Below are positions 25,192 through 33,622 of a stretch of DNA of 64,000 nt, piece after piece. Under the pieces are notes generated by a model. That model made no database searches, had not been told where the DNA came from, and worked only from the letters and a program-made list of their open reading frames with translations. Source of the stretch: Sphingomonas sp. Leaf412 (GTDB lineage Bacteria > Pseudomonadota > Alphaproteobacteria > Sphingomonadales > Sphingomonadaceae); contig NZ_LMQP01000003.1 of assembly GCF_001425405.1 (NCBI RefSeq), forward strand, positions 387,715 to 451,714. Reading direction: 5' to 3'. A program made the translations under genes and the position numbers. Position 1 is the first letter of the stretch; the number at the start of each line of letters is the position of its first letter.

Positions 25192-27941
25192 ATGATGCCG
25201 ATTGCCTTGCGTAGCGTGTTGCTGGTTTCGAGCGCGCTGTCCTGCCTGTCCATGGCGCCGGGCGCGCGCGCGCAGGACGGGGCGGTCGATGCAGGAGCGG
25301 CCACGGCGGCCGCGGGCGCGCAGGCCGCCGGCGCCCAGGCCGCGGCGGAGGAGGCGCCGACATCGTCGTCACCGGTGCGCGCCTGCAAGCCGCGCGCGAG
25401 ATCGAGGCGAAGCGCACCATCTCGGTCATTTCCGACAGCATCAGCGCGGACGAGATCGGCACGCTGCCCGATTTCGGCCTGGGCGAGGCGCTGACCCGCG
25501 TTCCCGGCGTGTCGACGGTGCAGAACAATGCGCGCGGCGAGGCGCAATTCCTGTCGATCCGCGGCCTGAACGCGGATTACAACCTGGTCGAGATCGACGG
25601 CGTGCCGCTGCCCGCGAACGAAGTGGGGCGGCGCAACGTCTCGCTCGACGTCATCCCCTCCTCGCTCGCCAGCCGGGTCGAGGTGTACAAGTCGGTCAAC
25701 GCGTCGATGAACGGCAACGCCATCGGCGGCGTCGCCAACCTGCGGACGCGCAGCGCGTTCGACAACGGCGGGAAGACGTTCGTGGGCGGGCGGTTCGACA
25801 TCGGCAAATATGATTTCGAACGGACGCGGGGCACGCGGACGCCGTCGGGACAGGTGGAGGTCGTGGCGTCGACCACGTTCGGGCCGGACGGCATGTTCGG
25901 CGCGGTGGTATCGGGCAGCTATTTCCGCCGCGATTCCGCATCGCTCAATTCCGCGACCGACAATTACCTGTACCTGGACCCCGCGACGGGCACCCGGCGG
26001 CTGTCGCCCGCCAACGACGTGTCCGACGCGCTGGTCGCGCCGGACCGGCGGCGCTGGCTCCATTACGACAATCTGCGCCAGCGGTACGGCGTGTTCGGCA
26101 AGCTGGAGTTCGACGACCATCGCATGTTCAGGGCGGCGTTCACGCTCGCCGATTTCCGCCACAAGAACGACGAGGAACGCCAGTCGAACGCGATCATCGC
26201 GAATACGGCGGTGACCGCCGCGACCAACCGCTACACCAATTTCACGAACGTGACCGCGGCGGGCGGCGCGGTATCGAACGCCAACGCGCAGGTCGACCTG
26301 GCCCAGTTCGCGCAGCAGCGCCGCGTCCGCTACGGCGATTTCCACGCCGAATTGTCGCCGGGCAGCGGCATCCACGCCGATCTGGGCGTCAATTACGCGG
26401 TGTCGACCTATCGCCAGGACGCGACGTTCGCCACGTACCGGATCGCGAACACGAACAGCCTGGCCTATACCTACACCATCACGCCGGGCGAGTTCACGCG
26501 GTTCACGCCCGCCAATCCCGCCTTCGCCTTCGATCCGGCGAACTATCGCCAGTTCGAATACGGCACGGCCAAGGACGACAATCGCGAACGCGCGCTGACC
26601 GCGCAGGGCAACCTGGGCATCAACATGCAGGCGCAGGATCGCGGGTTCGGCATCCAGACGGGCGCCTACGCCCGGTTCCTGAAGCGCGGCTACGATTTCA
26701 CGGTGCGCAATTTCCGGCCGCTGGGCACCAGCAACTACCTGTTGTCGGCGGTCGACGATCCCGATGCGCGCTATTCGCCGTACAACGGCGGCGGCCAGTC
26801 CCTGCTGTTCGTCGACCCGAAGGCCGCCGCCGCCTTCTACGCCGCCAATGCCGCGGGCTTCACCCCCAACAGCGCCAATACGTCGGGCAGCCTGACCCCC
26901 GACTACACCCTGGGCGAGGATATCGTGGCGGCCTATGCCATGGGACGGTTCGCGACCGAGGCGGTCGAGCTGACCGCCGGCGTGCGGTACGAACATACCG
27001 ACCTGCGGACAGGCTCCACCGCCGGGGTGACGCGGGGCACGGCGACCAGCTTCGTCTTCGCGCAACAGGGGCAGCGCTACGGCTATTGGCTGCCCTCCGC
27101 GCAGGTGAACTGGGACGTGACGGACCAGTTGAAGGTGCGCGGGGCGGCGAGCCGGACGCTGGGCCGTCCCAATTACGACGACCTGGCCGCGCGCGAGGTC
27201 GTGTCGATCGCGGGCCAGACCGACGGCGGCGGGCGCACGATCACCAGCGGCAATCCCGGGTTGAAGCCGCGCGTGTCCGACAATTACGACCTGAGCGTCG
27301 AATTCTACGCCAACCGCGACATCCTGTTTTCCGCGGGCCTGTTCCTGAAGGACATCAGCGATGAAATCCTGACCGTCCGCAACCAGGCGACGGAAATTGT
27401 CGACGGTCTGCCGACGCTGGTCACCCGGATCCAGCCGGTCAACGCGTCCAGCAGCAAGGTGAAGGGCGTGGAGCTGAACGCGGTGGTGTCGCGGATGCGC
27501 TTCCTGCCGGGGCCGCTCGACGGGTTCGGCCTGTCCGCGAACCTCACCTTGCTGGACCCGACACCGCCGACGATCACGCTGGCGGACCGGGTGACGACGC
27601 GTCGCCTGACCAACCTGTTCGAAAGCGCCAATACCGTCGCGAACGTGAAGCTGTTCTACACCGCCGGGCCGGTGCAGGTGCAGGGTGCGTGGAACCACCT
27701 GTCGCCGCTGCTCTTCTCGGTATCGAACACCGACCCGTTGCAGGACCGGGTCTATGCCGCCAGCAACCTGTTCGACGCGCAGCTGCGCCTGACGGTGAAC
27801 CGTCACCTGACGATCGTGGCGCAGGGCAAGAACCTGACCGATTTCCGTCCGCGGCGGATGTTCGGACCGGATTATCGCCTGCTGCGCGAGGAGATCGACA
27901 ACGGTCGCGCCTTCTACATCGGCGGGCTGGTCCGCTTCTGA
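25192..27941 (+). pseudogene. TonB-dependent receptor, frameshifted after the signal peptide
   Basis: The frame opening at ATG 25192 encodes a signal peptide (MMPIALRSVLLVSSALSC...) and an Ala/Gly linker, then diverges into a nonsense tail stopping at 25494. The next frame (minus one) encodes, from about 25356, DIVVTGARLQAAREIEAKRT, EALTRVPGVSTVQN, FLSIRGLNADYNLVEIDG and an intact barrel to 27941, but has no start codon before GTG 25509. One missing base near 25354-25359 (GCGCCG) explains both. The restored protein would be a TonB-Xanth-Caul type receptor of about 915 residues. This may be a real mutation or a sequencing error. The downstream fusion gene overlaps its stop codon. Confidence 0.82.
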
Positions 27942-29524
27942 TGCGCGCGGCGATCCTGCTGCCGGTGATGGCGCTGGCCACGGGGGTATCGGGGGAGGCG
28001 GCGGCGGGGCAGCGCTACCTTTCCGGGCCGGGGGTGGCGCTGGAACAGGTGCTGCCCGCTCCGCCGGAAACCGGGTCCGCCGCCGATGCGGCGGACCGGG
28101 CGACGTTCCGCGCGACCCGTGGCTTGCAGGGGTCGGCGCGCTGGCGCCGGGCGACCGCCGACGTGGACGAGGCGGTTCCTGCGATGCTGGCCGACTTCGC
28201 GGGCGCGGCGGGCCGCCCGTTGTCCCCGGCCGCGACCCCCGCGCTGGCGCGCCTGCTGACGCGGATGCGCGGCGACGTGGCCGCGGGCGTCAATGCGGTG
28301 AAGCCGGTGTACCGGCGGCGGCGACCGTTCGTGGTCGACGCCGGGCCGATCTGCCAGCCGCGGGAGGCATTGGCGAACAGCTTCGACTATCCGTCCGGGC
28401 ATACCGCCTGGGGCACCGCGGTCGCGCTCGTCCTGGCCGAACTGCTCCCCGCGCGCGCCACCGACATATTGTCGCGCGGGCGGGACTATGGCGACAGCCG
28501 CGTGATCTGCGGCGCGCATAACGCCAGCGCGGTGGCGGCGGGACGGATGGCCGGGGCGGCGATGGTCGCGCGGCTGCACGGCGACGCGGCCTTTCGTGCC
28601 GACCTGAACGCGGCGCGGCGCGAGCTGGACGCGGCGCTGGCCGTCATGGCGCGGATCGCGGATCCGGCGGCGGGACCGATCGTGATCGCGCATCGCGGCT
28701 GCCACGCCGCGGCGCCGGCGCTCGGCCTCGGCAGCGTGCCCGAAAACTCGCTCGCGGCGCTGACGCAGTGCGTGGCGATCGGCGCCGACGTGATGGAAAC
28801 CGACGTGCGGATGACGCGCGACGGGCATCTGGTCATGATCCACGACGCCACCGTCGATCGCACCACCGACGGTCGCGGGCGGATCGCGGACCTGACGCTG
28901 GCGGACATCCGGGCGCTGCGGCTGCGCGACGATCTGGGCGGCGCGGGTGCGCGCGTGACCGATGCCCGCGTCCCGACCCTGGCCGAGATGCTCGACGCGG
29001 CGGCCGGGCGGATCGTCCTGAACCTGGATATCAAGGACGCGGTGCAGGCCGAGACGATCGCGGCGGTCCAGGCGCACGGTGCGCAGGACCGCGTCCTCGT
29101 CAAGGCGACGGCGGGGATCGCCAGCCCCCCGCTGGCCGCCCTGCCGCCGTTCGACCGGGTGGCGTTCCTGCCGATGCTGTCGGGGGGCGACGACCTGCCG
29201 CAGGTGATCGCGCGCCAGGCGGGGGGGCGCATCCGCCCGGTCGGGTACGAGGTTCCGCGGATGTCCCTCGCGCTGCTGGCGCCGACCGCGGCGGCGGCGC
29301 GCGCGGCGGACGGGCGATTGTGGGCGAACACGCTGTGGGACGGATATGTGGCCGGGATCGGCGGGGACGACGAGGCGCGCCGCGACCCCGACCGCGTCTG
29401 GGGGCGGCTCATCCGCGCGGGCGTGTCGATGCTCCAGACCGATGATCCTGCGGACCTGAAGCGCTTCGTCGCCACGCTTCCCGACGCGTCGGGGCGAGGG
29501 GGCGCGACCGGCGCGGATCGCTGA
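27941..29524 (+). CDS. Acid phosphatase (PAP2/class A)-GDPD fusion protein
   Basis: Secreted protein of 527 residues with two enzymes. Signal peptide about 1-23. Residues 90-225 carry the PAP2/class A phosphatase signature: KPVYRRRRP (Lys121, Arg128), PSGH (151-154) and SRVICGAH (Ser186, Arg187, His193). The Asp normally four residues after that His is Ala197. Residues 245-515 form a glycerophosphodiester phosphodiesterase: HRG (251-253), PENS, ETD (Glu287, Asp289), IHD (His301). GDPD would release glycerol 3-phosphate, which the phosphatase could cleave. The ATG overlaps the receptor stop (TGATG), so uptake and hydrolysis appear coupled. The Asp loss may lower phosphatase activity. Confidence 0.85.
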   Translation: MRAAILLPVMALATGVSGEAAAGQRYLSGPGVALEQVLPAPPETGSAADAADRATFRATRGLQGSARWRRATADVDEAVPAMLADFAGAAGRPLSPAATPALARLLTRMRGDVAAGVNAVKPVYRRRRPFVVDAGPICQPREALANSFDYPSGHTAWGTAVALVLAELLPARATDILSRGRDYGDSRVICGAHNASAVAAGRMAGAAMVARLHGDAAFRADLNAARRELDAALAVMARIADPAAGPIVIAHRGCHAAAPALGLGSVPENSLAALTQCVAIGADVMETDVRMTRDGHLVMIHDATVDRTTDGRGRIADLTLADIRALRLRDDLGGAGARVTDARVPTLAEMLDAAAGRIVLNLDIKDAVQAETIAAVQAHGAQDRVLVKATAGIASPPLAALPPFDRVAFLPMLSGGDDLPQVIARQAGGRIRPVGYEVPRMSLALLAPTAAAARAADGRLWANTLWDGYVAGIGGDDEARRDPDRVWGRLIRAGVSMLQTDDPADLKRFVATLPDASGRGGATGADR

Positions 29525-29550
29525 CGGGCGGCGGCGGCGCGGGGCGTCCG

Positions 29551-30039
29551 CTATCCTCTGGCGAACCGCAGGCGAAGGACGCTGTCGCCGCCGCCGGCCT
29601 CCTCGATCATCAAAGCGTCGATGGGGCGGTATCCGTTCCGGCGGAGATACGCCTCCAGCCGGCCGAGATAGGGCAGCTGCGACGGCGCCACGCGCGCGTC
29701 GCCCGCTTCCGACACGGCGGCGGACAGTTCGCACCGGTCGGTGCAGACGATCGTCGCGCCGCCGAGGGTCGGGAACGTCGCCGCCAGGTTCCGGCGGAGC
29801 GTCGCGATGTCGCCGTCGGCGGATCGCGCGTCCGGGGCGGCGGACGACGGCGCGGCGGCGACGGGCGGGCCGACGGGTCGGGCGGGGGCGGTGCCCGTCC
29901 CGCGCACGACCGTGATGCCGCGCGACGGCGCCACGTCCCCCGGACGCGTGGCGAGATACGCCCCGGCCCCCGCGGCCAGGATCGCCCCGGCCGCCAGGAG
30001 GCGGCGCGGGGCGACGCGACCGCGCGCGGGGCCGGTCAC
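29551..30039 (-). CDS. Membrane-anchored hypothetical protein
   Basis: A protein of 162 residues not recognised. There is a single hydrophobic segment (about 14-30, LLAAGAILAAGAGAYLA), a Pro/Ala-rich periplasmic linker (about 35-75), then a small domain with two close cysteines (TIVCTDRCELSAAVSE) and a C-terminal YLRRNGYRPIDALMIEEAG. Topology suggests an inner-membrane anchor with a periplasmic domain. Its ATG overlaps the stop of the parvulin gene (ATGA), so it belongs to the same operon as the isomerase and probably the second GDPD. It converges on the fusion gene. Confidence 0.65.
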   Translation of the reverse strand: MTGPARGRVAPRRLLAAGAILAAGAGAYLATRPGDVAPSRGITVVRGTGTAPARPVGPPVAAAPSSAAPDARSADGDIATLRRNLAATFPTLGGATIVCTDRCELSAAVSEAGDARVAPSQLPYLGRLEAYLRRNGYRPIDALMIEEAGGGDSVLRLRFARG

Positions 30040-30833
30040 TCCGCCCCCGTCGCGAGGGCGTGGACCTTCGGCAGGAGCCGTTCCATCTCGCGCGTCCTGA
30101 TCTCCCGTTCGATGCGGTCGCGGGCGGGGCCGGAATAGGCATGGCGCCGCTGGTTCAGGCGGATGACGTGATAGCCGTCCGTCCCCTTCACGACGTCGCT
30201 GATCTGGCCGTCCTTCAGCGGCGCGATGGCGGCCATGAAGGTCGGCTGGATATCCGCGCCCAAAATCAGCGGAAGCCGGCCGCCGTCGGCCGCGGTGGTG
30301 CCGTCGGCGGACGTTTCCCGCGCCAGAGCGGCGAAGTCCGATCCCTGGCGCAGCTTCGCCACCACCGCGCGTGCGCGCGCCGCGCCGTTCCGATCGGCGT
30401 CGCTCCGCGCATCGGCGCCGGACGGGATGAAGATATGGCTGATGTCGAATTCGTCGTACCGGTCCGGGTCGCGATCGAACCGCGACCGGACCTCCGCCTC
30501 GTCGATGACGATCGTATCGGTCAGCGTCTGCATCAGCTTTTCCGCCAGCAGCATGTCGCGGAACGCCGCCTCCGCCGCGACGACGTCGGTCGCGCGGTCG
30601 AGGCCACGGCGTCGCGCCGCGGCGGCCAGGGCCTGGATCGACGCGGCCTTGCCGGTATTGCGCTGCGTCGCCATTGAGCGCGCGTCATGCTTGGCCGGAA
30701 AGGGGCGGCCGACCTCCGCCCCGCGATCGAGCAGCGCCGCGACCGACGATCCCGCCGCGGCGGGCGGGGCGGCGCGACCGGCGTCGGGATCCGGCGTGGC
30801 CGCCATCAGCATCGATAACATCAGCGTCAGCAT
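30036..30833 (-). CDS. Parvulin-type peptidyl-prolyl isomerase
   Basis: A protein of 265 residues with a short N-terminal signal-like stretch (MLTLMLSMLMAATPD). Helical flanks follow, and then a parvulin domain at about 125-235: FDISHIFIPSG, ARAVVAKLRQGSDFAALARETSAD, GGRLPLILGADIQPTFMAAIAPLKDGQISDVV and GYHVIRLNQRR. It would act in the periplasm, helping fold outer-membrane or secreted proteins, as SurA and PpiC do. It is 62 bases downstream of the secreted GDPD gene and overlaps the following anchored protein, suggesting a dedicated folding factor. That role is inference. Confidence 0.85.
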   Translation of the reverse strand: MLTLMLSMLMAATPDPDAGRAAPPAAAGSSVAALLDRGAEVGRPFPAKHDARSMATQRNTGKAASIQALAAAARRRGLDRATDVVAAEAAFRDMLLAEKLMQTLTDTIVIDEAEVRSRFDRDPDRYDEFDISHIFIPSGADARSDADRNGAARARAVVAKLRQGSDFAALARETSADGTTAADGGRLPLILGADIQPTFMAAIAPLKDGQISDVVKGTDGYHVIRLNQRRHAYSGPARDRIEREIRTREMERLLPKVHALATGAE

Positions 30834-30895
30834 CGAACGTCACTCTTGTAGTGGCGGCCGCCGGAACCCCGGCGGCCGCGATCGTCGGACCCGGA

Positions 30896-32011
30896 TCAGA
30901 ATGCGCCGGGGTGATCCCGACGCTTGCCCTGGCGGCGGAAATACTGGGCCGCGGCGTTGGGGTCGTCCGTGGTGATGAGGTTGAACCGTTCGCGGTTGAG
31001 GAAGCCGAGGTCGCCGCGCCGGTCGTCCGTATCCTTGAAGTTGGGCTTCCATTCGTAATAGAGGTTGGAAAGCTTGTAGCAGCACGCGCCCGTATTCATG
31101 TAGAAGCTGCCGTTGCTCTCGTCTTCGTCGGGGATGGCGTGTAACACGCCGGCTTTCTTGCCCGCTTCCACAACGCGGTCCTTCAACGTGTACATCAGGC
31201 CCCACGGCTGCTTTACGTTCACCTCGATCGCGTTGGCCGAAAACCAGGCGTTGAAGGCGGCGTCGACGTTGATGCGGCCGAGCATGTTGGTGGTGAAGAC
31301 GGGGATGGCCCACATGTCGCCGGCGTCCTTCTCGAACGCCTCGGGCGTCTGGTACAAGGTGGCGTTCACCTTCATCGCCATCTTGTACCGCCCGCCCGGC
31401 ACGAACTTGCGGACCGCGCTGTTCGTGGCCTTGACCGCCTCGGACGTCTTCACGTCGAAGATGATCGGAAGGCTGAAGTGGCGCAGATCGTAGAATCGCA
31501 GCACGTTCTCCAGCTTCGGCAGCGTGTACATGCTCCATCCCGCGCGGCTGGGATTGAGCAGGCGCAGTTTCTCCGCCTCGTCCGACCGGATGGCCGACAG
31601 GGGAGGGTTGTATTCCGGGAGCGTGCCGTCGGTACGCGGATTGTAGCGCCGCCGACCCTTCGTTTCGGAATAGTTCGTCGTCCGCCCGACGTTGAAGTCG
31701 TGGAGGATGAAGGGCACGTTGTCGGACGACAGCTTGATGTCCAGCTCGATCCCGTCGATGCAGGCGGCGTCCGCGTCGATGATCGCACCGGTGGAATTTT
31801 CGGGCATCTGGACCGCGTGCGGATTGTTGGAGCCCCAAAAGCCGCGATGGCCCAGGATCATGACGTCGTTGGTCTTGTTATACCCCATGATCTCGCCGAA
31901 CCGCTGTTCGAGCGACCGGCATGCCTGTGCGGATGCGGTGCCGGCATGGCCCAGGGCGAAGGCAGTCATCATCGCGCCAAGGCCCAGGGCCCTGTAATTG
32001 GTCGGCATCAC
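30896..32011 (-). CDS. Secreted glycerophosphodiester phosphodiesterase family protein
   Basis: A protein of 371 residues with a signal peptide (about 1-29, GTASAQA). It has a GDPD-type barrel: GHRGFWG (His55, Arg56), MPENSTGA, GIELDIKLSSDNVPFILHDF (Glu89, Asp91, His104), IIFDVKTSEAV and a late NLITTDDPNAAAQYF. Sequence after the catalytic core (KVNATLYQTPEAFEKD and a Tyr-rich CCYKLSNLYYEW) departs from bacterial GlpQ, so the substrate may be unusual. Its base composition is milder than the surrounding genes, hinting at transfer. First gene of an operon with the parvulin. Confidence 0.82.
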   Translation of the reverse strand: MMPTNYRALGLGAMMTAFALGHAGTASAQACRSLEQRFGEIMGYNKTNDVMILGHRGFWGSNNPHAVQMPENSTGAIIDADAACIDGIELDIKLSSDNVPFILHDFNVGRTTNYSETKGRRRYNPRTDGTLPEYNPPLSAIRSDEAEKLRLLNPSRAGWSMYTLPKLENVLRFYDLRHFSLPIIFDVKTSEAVKATNSAVRKFVPGGRYKMAMKVNATLYQTPEAFEKDAGDMWAIPVFTTNMLGRINVDAAFNAWFSANAIEVNVKQPWGLMYTLKDRVVEAGKKAGVLHAIPDEDESNGSFYMNTGACCYKLSNLYYEWKPNFKDTDDRRGDLGFLNRERFNLITTDDPNAAAQYFRRQGKRRDHPGAF

Positions 32012-32198
32012 ACATTCCTTTGCTGCACGGGTGGCAAAATGCCCGGTTCCGGAACGACGCGACGTCCGTCGGACATCGCCGCGACCTCCCCCGAGGACCG
32101 CGCGACCTATTTACCCACCCCAGGTGACATATGCATGACGACGGACCGGATCACGGGCGACCGGTGACGGTCCGGATCGGTGGTTGGCGCGCGGCGCG

Positions 32199-32768
32199 CT
32201 ACGCCCGGTCGGGACCGAAGGCGGCGTAGCGGTCGGTCCACGCGCGCACCTCCGCCCGCAGGTGGGGAGGGGGAGTCGTGCCGGACAGCACGTGCTGCGC
32301 CACGTCGGCGTCGGGATGGACCAGCATCTTGCGCGACCCGTCGCTGAACCACACCGGGACCAGCCGATCGCACAGCCCGTCGAGCACCGCCGCCGCGGTG
32401 CCGTCCGCGATCGCGGTGCTGCCCGGGAGCAGGCGGACGTTGATCGCCACCCCCTCGAAACGGTTGCGGGGATCGCGAACGAAGTTGAGCGAGACGAGGA
32501 GGCCGGACCGGTCGGGGCGCGCGGCGTCGGGCAAGGCGGGCACCCGGCGCCAGGCGCAGAACCACGTCCGGCAGATGTGCGGGCGAATCGCATGGATGCC
32601 GCACCCCCCCGCGCCGAGATGCGCGCAGGCGACGTCCGCGGGCTTTTGGAAATCGGGCGAGTCCACCTTCAGGACCGTGCAGCAGATGGTGCAATCGCCG
32701 CAGGTCCGGTCGGCCAGCACCGGCCCCAGCAGCGCGGTTTCCACGTCGGCGTCGGTTTGCATCGGCAT
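32199..32768 (-). CDS. YkgJ family cysteine cluster protein
   Basis: A protein of 189 residues. The N-terminal half carries the cysteine cluster of this family, TCGDCTICC, then CAHLGAGGCGIHAIRPHICRTWFC, which probably binds zinc or an iron-sulfur cluster. The C-terminal half is a small domain without known motifs (VWFSDGSRKMLVHPDADVAQ). ATG 32768 is used. GTG 32786 and ATG 32762 are alternatives, none with a strong ribosome binding site. Cellular role unknown. It is the only gene between the GDPD operon and the glycosyltransferase. Confidence 0.82.
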   Translation of the reverse strand: MPMQTDADVETALLGPVLADRTCGDCTICCTVLKVDSPDFQKPADVACAHLGAGGCGIHAIRPHICRTWFCAWRRVPALPDAARPDRSGLLVSLNFVRDPRNRFEGVAINVRLLPGSTAIADGTAAAVLDGLCDRLVPVWFSDGSRKMLVHPDADVAQHVLSGTTPPPHLRAEVRAWTDRYAAFGPDRA

Positions 32769-32816
32769 GGCCGGGGCCTGTATCACGAAACCGGCATGCG
32801 ATCAGCGCGCCCTGCG

Positions 32817-33560
32817 CTACGCCGCCGGGGAGAGCGGGGCGAGGAAGGGGTGGGCCAGGACGCGCGCGGCGTTGCGCTGCCCGATCGCGGTATCGTTCAC
32901 GAGGCGGCGGCCGCTGACGGTGCGATACAGGCTGACGCAGGCGTCGATGCGGACGAAGCGCGCGCCCGCCGCGGCGGCGCGGGTGTAGAAGTCCCAGTCG
33001 TTGCAATTGTGGAAGCTGGGGTCAAACCCGTCGACGCGCAGGACCGTGTCGCGACGGACCACCGCCCAGCTGGGACCGATCACGCCGCCGCTGGCGAGCC
33101 CTGCGCGGATGCAGGCGCCGTCCCACCCGCATTCGGGCGCGCCGGGCGATCCCCCGTCCTCGCACCGCGCGAAATGGCCGACGACGACGTCGTGCCCGGC
33201 GGTCGCGTGCGGATGGAGCAGCGACCGCGCCGCGCCGGGCAGCCACACGTCGTCGCTGTCGACGAACGCGATCCATTCGGCGCGGGAGAGCGCGGCGCCG
33301 GTGTTGCGCGCCTGCGATGCGCCGACGTTGCGGGGAAGCAGCACCGCCTCCACCGTCCGGTGGCGCGCGGCCAGATCGCGGATCACCGCGGCGCTGTCGT
33401 CGCGCGACCCGTCGTCGACGACGATCACCCGCGTCGGCGCATGATCCTGTGCCAGCACGCTTTCGACCGTATCCGCGACGACGTGCGCGCGATCGTGACA
33501 GGGCACGACGACGTCGTAGCCGGGATAATGCAGGGCCAGCAGGTCGGGTTGATACGGCAT
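32817..33560 (-). CDS. Family 2 glycosyltransferase
   Basis: GT-A fold enzyme of 247 residues. Seen: YDVVVPCHDRAHVVADTVESVLAQ, VIVVDDGSRDDSAAVI, NVGASQARNTGAALSRAEWIAFVDSDD (DxD metal motif), a GPSWAVVRRDTVLRVDGFD acceptor region, and CNDWDFYTRAAAAGARF. No membrane helix, so cytoplasmic or peripheral. Donor and acceptor unknown. ATG 33560 chosen over 33587 because homology begins soon after it. It lies between the YkgJ gene and a large receptor gene, all on the minus strand, and does not obviously belong to either. Confidence 0.85.
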   Translation of the reverse strand: MPYQPDLLALHYPGYDVVVPCHDRAHVVADTVESVLAQDHAPTRVIVVDDGSRDDSAAVIRDLAARHRTVEAVLLPRNVGASQARNTGAALSRAEWIAFVDSDDVWLPGAARSLLHPHATAGHDVVVGHFARCEDGGSPGAPECGWDGACIRAGLASGGVIGPSWAVVRRDTVLRVDGFDPSFHNCNDWDFYTRAAAAGARFVRIDACVSLYRTVSGRRLVNDTAIGQRNAARVLAHPFLAPLSPAA

Positions 33561-33622
33561 CGCCGCCCCATGACAGGTTGGCGGCACGGATCAAGCGCGC
33601 GGATCGTCCGCGCGCCCCTGCG

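Noticed and set aside
25350-25362. Programmed minus-one frameshifting in the receptor gene
   Set aside because: No slippery heptamer, no downstream stimulatory stem of clear shape, and receptor genes are not known to use this. A simple one-base loss explains the pattern.
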